Part shown: piece by piece, positions 9,428 to 21,169 of the stretch
How positions within the stretch are numbered: the first letter of the stretch is position 1
How the letters are laid out: the number at the start of each line of letters is the position of its first letter
Origin: Limnanthes douglasii subsp. nivea
Lineage: Eukaryota; Streptophyta; Magnoliopsida; Brassicales; Limnanthaceae
Direction: 5' to 3'
Assembly: GCA_036936605.1 (NCBI GenBank)
Contig: JAUPFV010000003.1
Span: 100,883,278 to 100,947,277 of the forward strand
Length of the DNA stretch: 64,000 nucleotides
Made by a program: the position numbers and the translations under genes
The notes under the pieces: generated by a model
Seen by the model: only the letters and a program-made list of their open reading frames with translations
What the model was told of the DNA's origin: nothing
The model's database searches: none

Positions 9428-12400
9428 CCCTATGGGAAAACCTGATGAAGAAAGCAATTGGGGGAAGGAGGAGAGGTTCTCACATTACAAGAGAGCCGAC
9501 ACCTCCATCCAAAACTGACAACACATATACAAGGTGGGAACAAGATGATCAATGTGTTTTCACATAGATTATCCAGAATCTTGAATCCATCTTGGTGAAT
9601 AATGTCTCGCAATATCCCACTGAAAAAGCCCTCTGGGATGGGTTAGCCACCACATACAGTTCTGGTACAGATTCGTTATAGGTGTTTGACCTTCATAAGA
9701 GGGTTAATTCATTAAGGCAAGGGTCCGATACACTAGAAGACTTGTGGAACAAACTGTAGAACATCTGGATGTCTATAGATAGGCGAGATCCGAACCCTAT
9801 AAAACACCCAAAAGACATTCAGATCTACAATAAGAAGACTCAAGAACAAAGACTCTATCAATTGCTAATGACAATTAATGACAAGCTGGAACCAGTCAAG
9901 AGAGATATCCTGAAAAAGGATCCTCTTCCTTCTGTGGAAACAGCATATGCTACAATACGAAGGGAAGTGGACATGCTTAATATACTAAAATCAAGTTCTT
10001 GTGATAGTGACTTGATTGAAATCGGAATGGGTTTGGTTGCTTAAGATTCTGCCCAGAGGTTTAAATTCCGATCCAAAGAGAAAGAAGATAAATCCAAGTT
10101 GTATTGCACTCATTGTGGGATGAAGAAACGCAATAAAGAGACATGTTTCCAGCTGGTTGGCTATCCAGAATGGTGGGAGGACGGTCATAAGGAGAAAAAT
10201 AACCAGCGTTTTAGATCTAATATCAAACGGGCTTCGTCTACGAGTGACGGTGAAGATCTGACTAAAAATGAGCAAAGAAGTGGCACTGATTTTGGAGGAA
10301 TGGCGGCGAACTCCTATGAAAAACTTGGAGGTCAAGGGTTTGAGAAATTAATGAATTGGATCTTTGATTGTGGGGCTACAGACACCATGTCTTATGATCC
10401 TAAAGACTTTGGTGACATGTCATCTCCAAAGAATTCCCATATTGAGACTGCTAGTGGAGAAATTTTTGAAGTAAAAAGGGGACGTTCAATTATTTTTTTC
10501 GGAAAAAATGGAAATTAAAAACTGCCTTACATTCCTTCACTATCCTTAAATTTATTATATATTAGTCAAGTGACAAAACAAGTCAACTGTGTGGTTCTTT
10601 TGTATATATTTTTTTTGCATTGTACAGGACATTCGTACGAAGGAGATCATCGGGCGTGGTACTGAACAAGGAGGTCTCTATTATGTTGATGAGGTAGTTC
10701 ATAAGGGACATGCCATGCTTGCTCACGGAACAACCGAAAGGCGACTTTGGTTATGGCACCGATGACTTGGTCATCCTTGTTTTAGCTATCTTAAAAGTTT
10801 GTTTCCTAGTCTTTTTTTGAATAATTCCATTCATGAGAAATGTGAAACCCGGATTCTTGCAAAAAACCGTAGGGTCTCATTTAATCAAAGTAATACTAGA
10901 GTTGATTATGCTTTTTCGCTAATCCATTCTGATGTTTGGGGTCCAACACCAAATTCCACTAACAATCAAATCAGATACTTTGTTTTATTTGTGGATGATT
11001 TCTCAAGAATGACTTGGATATACTTCATGAAACATAAATCAGAAGTACCATAAATATTTGTTTGTTTTTACAAAATAATTTTGACTCAATTTGAAAAAAA
11101 AGTACAAATTCTCTGTTTATGATAATGGAACAGAGTTTGTCAACCAAACAATGCATAATTTTTTCAAAACAAATGGTCTTATCCATCAAACTAATTGTCC
11201 AAACACACCTCAACAAAACGGTACTTCAGAACGAAAAAATCATACTTTACTTGAAAAAACTCGTGCAATTATGATTGAATCTAGAGTTCCTCATTCTCTT
11301 TGGCCAGAAGCTCTTGCTACAGCCACGTATGTTGCAAATCGTCTACCAAACTGATGTCTAGGAAATAAAACTCCATTACAAGTGCTTACCACCCAAGTTA
11401 CAATTCCATCTGTTATAACCTTACCACCTCGTGTCTTTGGTTGTTCGGTGTTTGTTCATATCCCTAAATCTAGTCGAAACAAACTTAATCCGTGTGCTGA
11501 AAAGTGTGTATTCGTTGGGTATGGTGTCCATCAAATGGACTATCGGTGTTAAAATCCGGTTACTCGTTGAATCCATGTCACCATGGACTGTGACTTCTTA
11601 GAATCCAATTAATTTTTTGACCACCAATCTCGTTCTCAGGGGGAGAAAGTAAGTGAATCACTCGACTGGTTGTTATATGAAAGTTACTTTGAGGATGTGC
11701 CGACAGAGTCGGTAGATGGCACCACCGAACACGCCTCTTCAACATAAAAGAGACTAACGAGGCAGTTCTTACCACCAATGATTCTCCCGAAGACAATGTC
11801 CAATAAGAAATAAATGCCATGGATACTACCAGCGAATCAACCGAAGAAAATGTCCATCAAGAGGTAAAAAAATTTACAATGTCACAATTTACAATATGCT
11901 ACTGACCATGACATTTCAGGAAGTTCATTTGTTGAAACTCAAACTTTGGTTCTTCCCCCAAGAAAAAATAGAGGGGTTCTTCCTAACCGGTATTCACCGG
12001 AACACGTTCTTCGTGCTTCTACATATCCGGTAAAAATGGACAGGAAAGAAATGACGAAGATTGCAAAGCCGTTTTCAGCTACTATTCTCTCTGAACAAAT
12101 CCCTAAAATAGCTCAAGAAGCTAAGAAGATGACTGAATGGCATAAGGTAATGAATACTGAAATTGAAGCCTTAAAAAGGAATGGATAATATTTGTCATAG
12201 AGCGTCTGAACAATATTTTTCGATTTTGTTTTATGCAAGATGTAATTCATGTACGATAGGGAGGCATCATATCCGGGTTGTATGATGCCCCAACCATAGG
12301 AACGCAAAGAAGTGGCCGACATGTTAGCTTACCTGAATACCGTACCGACTATACCGTTGAAGTCACTACCTTACGAATTCCAACGCGAAACCCATGATGA

Positions 12401-14058
12401 ATTAAGTATGACATTTTAAAGTATTATTACAAAAGAGATGTTGTAATATGTGATGCGGGAACTGCAAGAGAAAGCGGACGCAATAGCCACTAGTGTTAGA
12501 ACTAACGCAATTCCTGAAGGAAGTAGCGAGGATAATGACTATCCTTTCGAGAAATGCTTCAACCATGGATGAAACTATCCGTCGCCATGAAATTGAGTCT
12601 GCTATGTCAACTATGTCTACTATCTCTCTATCTATTTCTGTTATTTGTATTTTTATTTATAATTATGTCATGTTTAAAATTAATGTGTAATGTCTTAAAT
12701 TAATACAAACCACCAATTAAAAAGTGAAAGTCTTAATGTTTTTAAGATAAATGTCATCATAAACTACAGAACATAAAACTTTTAAGCGTGACAAATCATA
12801 CATATGTTACATTCACCGAGTAATGACCTAGGGGTCAAACAAAAGAAGCTAAATTGATTACTTCGTGTATAAAATATTTAAGCTCTTGGTATTTCTTGCA
12901 GCGAAAGAGAATCAGTGATGCCCAACCTTATGTTTATGGTGAATGCAACTTTAAGCAACCGGGATATATCCTCGCACATGGGGTCTCCACCCTAATCCCA
13001 AGCTACAAAATGAAAACACGATAAAGTGGATGTTGAAAGGTTTAAACTAACCGTCAATGTGAAGAAATGCTTACATTCATAAAGTGGTTAGAGTTGACCC
13101 AACCCAATCCGATTTCCAACCGGTTTGGCATTTGAGAGGGTGCACCTCTTCACGGAAGAAATGTGAAGCCAACATCCATGGTTTGATACTATCCTACGAA
13201 GTGGAGTATGCAGTTAAATGGAGATGGGATCGCGACTTTTATCTCGAGTATGGACATGCAATGATTGATAATTTCCACATCATTAGAGCACTTCGCGCGC
13301 TCAAAAATATCTATCAAATCCTTCATACTTGGAAATATCTTCACGTACACGGACGCGTAATCCAGAAGCTTGTTGTATAGGGAATCCCTAATCAACTTTT
13401 ACCCATCTTATTTCCCGTTCAAGGAAAACGCAATTGAGCGGTACCCGCAGTGGCCATTAGATTTAACACCGATGATGGACGATATGAAAAGCCTAACATA
13501 GATGGGGAATTGGTATGCGTATCCTTTGGAATCAACCAAACTTTCCTTAACTGACATCGTAGAGCTTGGACTACAACCTGGCCTTCTACTAGAAAGCATC
13601 GTCCTACTTTCTTGCGTTAGAATAATGCTATCTTAATTTGGAGCGGGGGCGCGTTCCCAACCACGTTTTGGACCCAATATTTATTTCCCTTTACATGAGT
13701 TTGCGGTCGAAGGTTTGAACGTTTTTCCAAATGACGGTGAACTAGATTTTTTGGAATCTAGAACATGCTCATGGAAACATTTGTCGCGTTTAGTGAATGA
13801 TTCAGATGAGATAATAGACAACTTACGTTTGGAAGGTGGACGACCACACACTTTTTGCTTCACCAATGTCTCAAATAGAGAAGTTATTTTAAGATGAACG
13901 ACAATAAACCATTTCTTATAAACGTGTTCTATGCGTGTTTCATCATTGGAGTCAATAACATCCCATATTAGTTTCTTGATTTTTGCTTTCAATTGCTCGA
14001 TCGTTGTGAGATTAGTATGAACAAGAATGTCTAACATCTTCCAATGTTCGTGAAATAA
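9428..14058. repeat. Tandem duplication, unit 2 (4.63 kb)
   Basis: Second direct copy. Bases CCCTA occur at 4799-4803, 9428-9432 and 14059-14063, i.e. at the left border, the junction and the right border. This is the signature of a microhomology-mediated or replication-slippage duplication. The sequence left of 9428 (TTCGTGAAATAA) equals that left of 14059, and the sequence right of 9428 equals that right of 4799. Confidence 0.96.
9432..12188 (+). pseudogene. Ty1/copia gag-pol, copy 2, truncated at both ends
   Basis: Tandem copy of 4803-7557. It lacks the LTR, primer-binding site and gag start because the duplicated unit begins within gag. Same domain order: knuckle CTHCGMKKRNKETCF near 10105, protease WIFDCGATDTM near 10360, integrase with the first aspartate intact (HSDVWGP near 10928; copy 1 has Asn there), YDNGTEFVN near 11118, PQQNGTSERKN near 11213, ending at the same RT-start truncation. 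Extra lesions relative to copy 1 include a stop at 10042, a 1-base loss near 11740 and a base gain near 11865. Confidence 0.93.
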
Positions 14059-15701
14059 CCCTAGAGGCTCCTCGAAGCCATTGGCATAAAATTTGTAGAT
14101 ATTATGCGCGCAAGGTATACCGTATGTAGTTCGTATCGCACAACCGCAAGGCATGTCGTCCGCGATTGTCATGTTGCGGGCACAATCTACTTATTTGGAA
14201 AAATCATTCCAAAGCTTAGTTGGAGATGTTTTCTTTGAGATTACCATACACAATATTTGTGAATTTATGTAATGCTAATAAACGGCTCTTTTCAAATGAT
14301 CCCTTAATATCCCCGCGTTACAATTCGATCAAAGTATGAAACTTCAATTGAAAATACTCGATCTTACCTTTGCTCTTTCCGATGAAATACTTGAGGCTTG
14401 AATGCGCGCTCTCCACACAGTTTGTGGTTTGGTTACCAAAATACAACCATTTGTTAATTCTCCACGTGATAAACTTATCACCATACGACCTTAACCAACT
14501 TTCGGTATATTCAATTTCTTTTAGATACTATTTGAAGTCATTGTGCAATTATGGCTGATAATTGTTGAAGGATACCTCCGTTTCCGCCAACCTCATTTGA
14601 TTCCAAACTTTCAAAAAGGCGTTGAACACGTTCTTTTCCTTGATTTATTTTTTTCATTTTCCCCAAAACGTTCATGTTAATGTGAGATTGACACAACCTG
14701 TATGTTGTATTGGGGAACACTTCCTCAATCGCCTTCACAAGCGCTAAGTCTTTATCGGTCAAAATGATGGAGGGTGGTTTGATGGTCTGAGTTACCATCA
14801 ATAAATGTAAGCATTCTAACACCTATTTGTTGCTCTCAAATTTTTCTCCGGATATAAACGCGAATCTGATGTAGATCGTTTTCCCAGTCCAAGTGGCCTA
14901 ACGACCTCATACAACGTCATCCTATATTTAATTACTTGTACGTGTTATCCATTTCAGTGAAATTCGGAAAGGTCCGTAACAAATCCAAACTAACCAGGTG
15001 CGCAAAGAAAAGGTCACCTATGATATCGATTCCGTCTTCAGAATTTCTATGGAATTCGTAATAGTTTAACCTCTTAAGTTCACCCAATAAGTATTGGAAT
15101 TGCGACCGAACGCCTTTCTCGATCTTCCGGTGTTTTAATTGAGCGTTGTACACAATGTGCATGGATAAAGAATTCTTAGGGTTCAATTTTTTCACTCCCC
15201 CAGGAATGTCACGAGGACAAGATCCCATTTTCGTAGAACTAACTACAAAATTCATCTCTTCTTTGTTTAATCGTCCCAAGTACGAATAACTTTCTTTATA
15301 GGATGTAGTATCGTGATTGTGAACGCTGCATGCAACCTCTAAGCCCCATAAAGCATCATCAACCTTATTTCCTTTAAGGGTGAAAGGGCATCCACTTTTT
15401 TTTGTGCCGGTAGACTTCCTCATAAGATCCTTCGGATCTACCAAATTCATGTAATTTCCGAATCTTTCACACATAAAAATGATTCTCGAAGTTTTTCAGA
15501 CAAGTCTATCGTGATGACATAATATACTCACAAACCCGTTGTTTATCTCTGCTTAACCCAATCAATCAATTCTTGCTGGGTGTAGTGAGATTTTGAATCA
15601 AACAAATCACTATAATTAACAGAATAAGGGTCCGAAATTATCTTATCTTTTACCATGCACGAATTATTTATCTCATCATTTAACTCCTCATCCTCGTACA
15701 T
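12189..15701 (-). pseudogene. FAR1-type MULE transposase with SWIM finger and OTU-like protease
   Basis: Mutator-like transposase of the FAR1/FHY3-related type, minus strand. Probable start MYEDEELNDE at 15701; LIDWVKQ near 15555; FAR1-like region 15474-15290 (CERFGNYMNL, GCPFTLKG, WGLEVACSVHNHD); KLNPKNSLSM linker; MDNTYK catalytic start at 14950; TDKDLALVKAIEEVFPN and RLCQSHINMNV at about 14760-14680; catalytic C-part with frameshifts 14540-14240; SWIM finger CGCAIRTTYGIPCAHNI near 14150-14090; RPPSKRK basic stretch near 13838; OTU-like protease 13500-13190 with NGHCGYRSIAF (catalytic Cys) and IRDSLYNKLLDY. Stops at 14932, 14821 and 14538 plus frameshifts show it is dead. Terminal inverted repeats were not found by eye. 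Family assignment secure; OTU part good. Confidence 0.87.
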
Positions 15702-15759
15702 TCATCAAGAATAAATGATGTCAAAACTTGGTTTTCAAACACACCCTCCGATTGACACA

Positions 15760-16640
15760 CCGCGACCCGACGGTTGACCAATTCTCAACCCCCGGGGAAG
15801 TTTCCAACCGACGGTAGAAAATAGGTCCCCCATCGGGGGGGGGGGGGAGGATCCAAAAAATTAATAAAATTTCCAGCATTTATGGGGACCAACATCCTAT
15901 GGGGAAACAATTATCAACCTTCGGGGACGTTCTCAACCGGTGGGTGAAAATTGTTTCCCCGATGGTTGATAGTATGTCAACAGTTGGGGACCTAACAGTT
16001 AACGAATTTAATATTTTCAAAAACTAGGCCTCTTTAGACCTAGCGTGTGGACTCTAATTCCCCGACGGATGAAGATGGATTCGACCGAAGATTGGTTATG
16101 GGTAGAACCGCCAGGGTAGGTTCCTAAATCTAAAAAGATTTCAACCCTCCTTCATCGGGGAAGAGGGTCTCAACTGGCGGGGGAACACGAGCTCAGTCCT
16201 TTCCAAATGGGGAAGGACTACAAAAATAGAAACTTTTTTAACAGATTGGTTAGAAAGACTACCTTATTTGGAGTTTCATGCTCCTCACCAAGCTTCTTGC
16301 TGAAATCCATTCGAAAATAAATGGGTTTTTTTAGTTTTTGATAGGTTTTTAGAGTTTTTTGGGTGTTTTAGAGTTTTTGGAAGTTTTGAGAGGTTTTAAA
16401 GTTTTTAAGGTTTTTTAAATTTTTTGAAATTTTGTTAAGTTTTGAGGGAGTAATTATGTGTTTATTAAGTTTTGTTAATTATACCCAAAACCACTACATG
16501 ACAAAAAATAATCTACTTGGTCAAAAGACAAAATGGTAAATGACTAATAATTAAAAAATATTCCAAAATAAATGAGATTGGTCAACATTAATTGGGATGA
16601 GATTTAGCCAAAGCCTATTGAATAATCTACATTACCTATT
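15760..16640. repeat. GC-rich hairpin repeats with AT-rich flank (element X, copy A)
   Basis: 15760-16200 is packed with direct and inverted copies of a motif like CCCCGACGGTTGA or CAACCGGCGGG, unlike the AT-rich surroundings. 16320-16450 follows with AGTTTT/AGGTTTT-rich sequence, then a unique part containing CCACTAC, CTAATAATTAAAAAA and GATTTAGCCAAAGC. The same order, in reverse orientation, is found at about 48860-50000, so this is one end or one copy of a transposable element. CACTA elements have comparable subterminal repeats, but no transposase is attached here. A run of G at about 15832-15847 may be a sequencing weak spot. Confidence 0.7.
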
Positions 16641-17504
16641 TATCCATATCAACAATAACATAAAAAAATATCCCGGCTCAATTCTACTAGAGGAGAAATC
16701 TCCATGTTTTCCATAATAACATTTGCAAATATAGTAGGAACATCATAGACCACATGTATAGTAGGAGAAACCTTTTTATTTTCCACAACAACATTAGGTG
16801 GAGTGTCCCGGTTTTCCACAGAAACATTAAGATCATGTTCTTCAATAACAACAATAACATTAGGATCATGTTCTTCTACAACAACATTAAGTGGAGTGTA
16901 TTGGTTTTCCACATCAATATTAGGGTTATCATGGGCTAGAGTGGTTCTTGTTTTACATAACAACATTAGGACGAATATCTTGTTCTTCCACAGCACAGTA
17001 TTAGGGTCCTCGTACCATGGAGCCTTACTTATATTAGAAGCAGGGTCCTGACATCATTTTTTTATCGTTCTGGTTTGTAATCACCTTTTTGCTTGTATTA
17101 GCATCAGTAATAGGGTTTACAATACATGTTTTTTATTTGGTGATTTTTGCACTTTATCATGTGTTCGCCTCTTCCTTTCATATGTTTTCAAGATTTTTTA
17201 GGTGTTTTTTAAGTTCATTATTTGTGTTTAACTCCAACATAAGCAGTTGAAGTGTCTTTTATAACTCTATCTCTCTATCTGTTGTATTTGTTTCTTCAAC
17301 TTTATTTATTTGTTCTTTCCAATTCTAAAATGGCATGGTATTTTCAGTGATTGTCTTTGTTAGTTTTGAAATATATGAAGTTAAAAGTTATTACGATCGA
17401 TTGTATTTTTCTCTATTCAGTCTATTGTCGATAAGTCTATGCTTTAGCTAGACAGAGGCTCAGTTGGTGTTGGGGGGGGGGGGGGACTCATATTAATCCC
17501 AATG

Positions 17505-17935
17505 TGAAACCATCAAAATGATAATAGATGCGAAACCTTATAAATGATGTGAAACCATCAAAATGATGATAAATCTGAAACCTTCTAATGATGCGAAACC
17601 ATGTAAACTATGATAGATGTGTAACCATGTAAATAATGTGAAACTAATGTAAATGATAGATGCCCAACCATGTAAATTATGTGGAATCAATGTAAATAAT
17701 GATAGATGTGCAACCATGTAAATGATTCGAAACCATGTAAACTATGATATATACGAAACCATATAAGTGATGTGGAACCATATAAGCTATGACAAACACG
17801 AAACCATATAAATGATACAAGAGCATGTAAACTATAATAAATGTGAAACCATATACATGACGCAAAACCATGCAAACTATGATTGATGCAAAACCATGAT
17901 AGATGAGAGACCATAAGAATATGATAAATAAGAGA
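17505..17935. repeat. GATAGATGCGAAACCATGTAAATGAT minisatellite, block 1
   Basis: About 15 degenerate head-to-tail units of roughly 20-30 bp built on GATGCGAAACCATGTAAA and TGATAGATG. Unit length and sequence vary. It creates periodic but meaningless reading frames on both strands. Further blocks lie at 18650-18740, 19325-19600, 20140-20337 and 21035-21170. Confidence 0.85.
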
Positions 17936-19319
17936 TTTTTACATTTTGTTGGTACAATAATCTCTTCAGTCTTCTATTTTCTACTGCCAAATGGTAGTTT
18001 CTCTCAGCTAATTTAATTGGAGACTTCTTCTTTACTAATTTTTTAGATCTTTTTAGATTCTTAAAATTACGAGATATGAAATTGTTCTTTTTTGAAGTAG
18101 CAGCACGTTCTCTCGGTACCACCTTCGATTTTTCTACAAGACCAACTTTTGTTGCACATTATGAAGTTTTTATTTTTTGTGCAAGATTTTTTACTTATTT
18201 TCTCCTTCAATTTGTAGTCCTTTTAGTGAGTGTAGAATTTTTACTTGTACGTTCTTGGAAAATAAATTGATTTACTAATTTCTCTACATCAGTAGAATCA
18301 TTTACATCTCAGTCTTGTTGCATATCCCAATTTGCACCCCTATCATCGTCGTTAATATGAACTTACAAACAAGGAACCTCCTCAGGATCATCATCCTCTT
18401 TTTCTTCCACATGAACATCATCCATTCATTATTTCTCCACATAATATCCTCTTTATTTTTCTCTGCATTAACATCTTCTTCTTTGGAATCTTCCTCCTCA
18501 TCAACTTCTTCTTGTTGTAGCTCTCAACTAAATTGTTGCTCTTCTTTATTTGTTAGGTTCAATTCTTCTTCGATAACCTACAAAATTTTAAAATGTCTAT
18601 GTAAATAATATGTATTGAAATAGTTTATTAAAAGATATACATGGGACTGTTAATTAAATGATAGACGCAGAACAATGAATTAAATGATAGATACAAGAAA
18701 TTGAATTAAATGATAGATTCGAAACCAAACATTTTGCGAAACCAGACCAAAAACAATGCTAGACAGTTTTACATGTGTATAAATACATGTTAATCTATAT
18801 TATCCTTTAAAGCGTTAATCAAATTCAATTTTGGTCTGGTATTTTTCCTTCAATCTATATTCCCTCAAAACCCATCCATTTGTAGTATCTTGGTAATTTT
18901 CCTTCAATTGCATCTTCTTGACAAATAGTTGTGTGTTTCATGATGAATGACTAAACTTTTAGTGATACTTTAGATATAATATTTTTTACTATTTTTAATG
19001 ATAGTTTTAAAAAATAGTAAAAATATTAACCACTAATAGAGCAAAATAGCTAACTAATTTATCATGTTTTGTTTCATAACAAAGGTTTACAGAATTCATC
19101 AGCTTCTTCAACCCAACCATAGTTATTTATTTTGCCTAGGTTTTCTATGTAATAGACCATTGTAGAAGCTAGTACATCTACGGATGTAGAGAAAAATAAT
19201 GTTGAGCAGGCTAACATTATGAATAATATTACAAAATCTTTTATTGATTGTTCTTCATGTGTTTTTACAGCTTTACTTATTACATCCCATAAACATGTGA
19301 AGCCTTTAGTTAATATAAT

Positions 19320-19610
19320 ACATAATAGATGTGAGACAACTGAGGGCATGATAGATGCAGGATAAGTGAAGGTATGATAGACAAGGGACATATAAAGGCA
19401 TGGTAGACACAGGATATGTGGAAGCATGATAGATGCGGGACAAGTGAAGACATGATAGATACGAGAAAGGTGAGGGCATGATATACGGCGGATATGTGGA
19501 AGGTTGATAAATACGGGAAAGTTTATTTCATGATAGATGCCGAAAGTTTATTTCATGATAAATCTTGGACAAGTAATGCATGATAGACGCGCAACATCAT
19601 TTATAATAGT
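19320..19610. repeat. GATAGATGCGGGACAAGTGAGGGCAT minisatellite, block 2
   Basis: About ten related units of the form ATGATAGATGCGGGACAAGTG or ATGATAGACACAGGATATGTG. It shares the ATGATAGATGCG core with the block at 17505-17935, with a different second half. Confidence 0.8.
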
Positions 19611-20139
19611 GTAAAAATATATAACAAGACACAGAATTACATACATTTATCATTTTATTTGTGATTTTTATTTTGCTCATTCTTTTTTACTATTCATGTG
19701 GTTTCATCAAAAAATTATGTCTTGAAAATCTTTGATTTTTCTTCTTCTATTTGTGAATATCTTGGTTCGAAATTTATGTTCTTTAATGATATGTGTTTTT
19801 TCCATGATTTAAACAAAAGCTAGTCTTGACGTTGTTGGTTGTAAGTGTTACCAACTTTGTGTCTAATTTGAAGCCTTCTTTCTCATCATAATAAGTTTTT
19901 ATTATTTCCACATTAAAATTTCCATTATTTTTAGTGGGTGTTTTCTTTTTTCAGCTCGTATGTTCTTTTTAGAAAGGAATAAATGGTGTTTTCTCTACCG
20001 CCTACATATACTTTTGTTTTATTTTTGTTTCTTTCATCCGTATTATTACTGCTACTAGGCCTGATTTGAAAAAAAATATTTTTACGGTATTTTCCTTGTA
20101 AAAATTATGAGATTAGACTTAAAAAAATAAATGATACAT

Positions 20140-20337
20140 TATAGATGTTTGATTAATAAGGGACAAGCTAATTGCATGTGAGGCCAAATAAATGATGTGA
20201 AGCTGTTAATAATGATAGATGCAAAATCTTGTAAATGATGCAAAACCCTATAACATGATATATGTGCAACCATATATATGATGTAAAACCATTCAAATGA
20301 TGATAGATGTGCAACTATGTAAATGATGTGAAATTAT
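20140..20337. repeat. GATAGATGC minisatellite, block 3
   Basis: Six or so degenerate units (TGATAGATGCAAAATCTTGTAAATGATGC and similar). Interrupted at 20338 by a solo LTR and resuming after it (21035-21170), so the LTR inserted into an existing repeat array. Confidence 0.75.
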
Positions 20338-20999
20338 TGTTACGGGAATAACAAGTTATTGCTAAAGTCGAAATACACGTTTAGTCATAAAAGAGACAAG
20401 GAAAAAAGATCATATCATTTATCAAAAGAATCTCCCTACTTATAGTTCTCCTAGTTAGTGGGCAGTTACATTCGTATTTAATTACACGTAATATCCCACT
20501 AACTCATTAACATCACTTCTCCTATAATTTCGGACAGACTACCTAAACGGGTTGACTCAGAATTTATAGGGCTATTAAATAATGAACGAGGAAACACTTT
20601 ATTCTTCACTTGTTTGTTTTGACTGGATATGCGTGCCAATCCGAGATGGCTTGGCTTTTGCGTGTGATAAGACTCGTGCAAAACTGCATGTGTCTAAGCT
20701 CGCTCAACCGTCTCTGGTTGCTTGGATTATCTTTGCCCTCATTTAAGGTCGGTCAGCTATCTCCGAGCTCGCTCTTTATTTAGCTAGAGATTGATCAGTT
20801 ATGCACGAGCTCGTCCTCTATTTGGTTATTGTGTCCCTGGTCTTGTCGGTCAACTCATCCCTCGTATTTGCGTTGACTCATCCTCCTTTGTTTGCTTGTT
20901 TGATTATTTTTCCTCTTCTTTGTCTATTGTTTTAGTCCAAGCTCGTCACTTGCCTTTCCTGTTTGTTCAGATCCTTACTCGGGGAATCCCTCCTTATCA
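20338..20999 (-). repeat. Solo LTR of a Ty3/gypsy-like element with 5-bp target duplication
   Basis: 662 bp bounded by TG (20338) and CA (20999) and flanked by the perfect duplication ATTAT at 20333-20337 and 21000-21004. Read on the minus strand it starts TGATAAGGAG and ends ATTCCCGTAACA. This resembles the start (TGATAAG) of the 3' LTR at 32708 and the end (TTCCCGTTAACA) before the primer-binding site at 23510. A TATAAGTA box lies about 120 bp from its 3' end. No internal element sequence is attached, so it arose by LTR-LTR recombination. Confidence 0.85.
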
Positions 21000-21169
21000 A
21001 TTATGATGATCACTTAAAAATGTTACTTCATTATTAGTTACAAAGGTAATGCAAAACCATGTTGTGATGCAAGACAACATACAAAGTAGACAAGGGTTAC
21101 ATTTTTTTATAGATGCGAGACTGTACAAATTTAATTCGAAGCCTAGAATTGATGCGAAACCATTAAGTA

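Larger units (their letters stand above)
16649..20040 (-). pseudogene. Decayed gene of unknown function, acidic repeats and possible PMD-like segment
   Basis: Coding-like traces on the minus strand in this order: 20040-19740 (starting MKETKIKQKYM, later EIIKTYYDEKEGFKLDTKL); 19330-19080 (WDVISKAVKTHEEQSIKDFV, then FFSTSVDVLASTMVYYIENL and NNYGWVEEADEF), which has the hydrophobic spacing of plant-mobile-domain or DUF1985 proteins; 18590-18310 strongly acidic (EEVDEEEDSKEEDV); 18122-17930 basic coiled-coil-like (ISRNFKNLKRSKKLVKKK); 17100-16680 with degenerate 13-14 residue repeats of the type VVEEHDPNVIV / VENRDTPPNVV. Stops and frameshifts interrupt it and minisatellite blocks lie between the parts. 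Whether these belong to one gene is inference. Probably transposon-borne. Confidence 0.4.

Noticed and set aside
17677..17914. Periodic hydrophobic proteins (MVSHLSWFC... and MVLRHVYGF... type) on minus
   Set aside because: They are translations of the GATGCGAAACCATGTAAA minisatellite in two frames; the periodicity comes from the DNA repeat.
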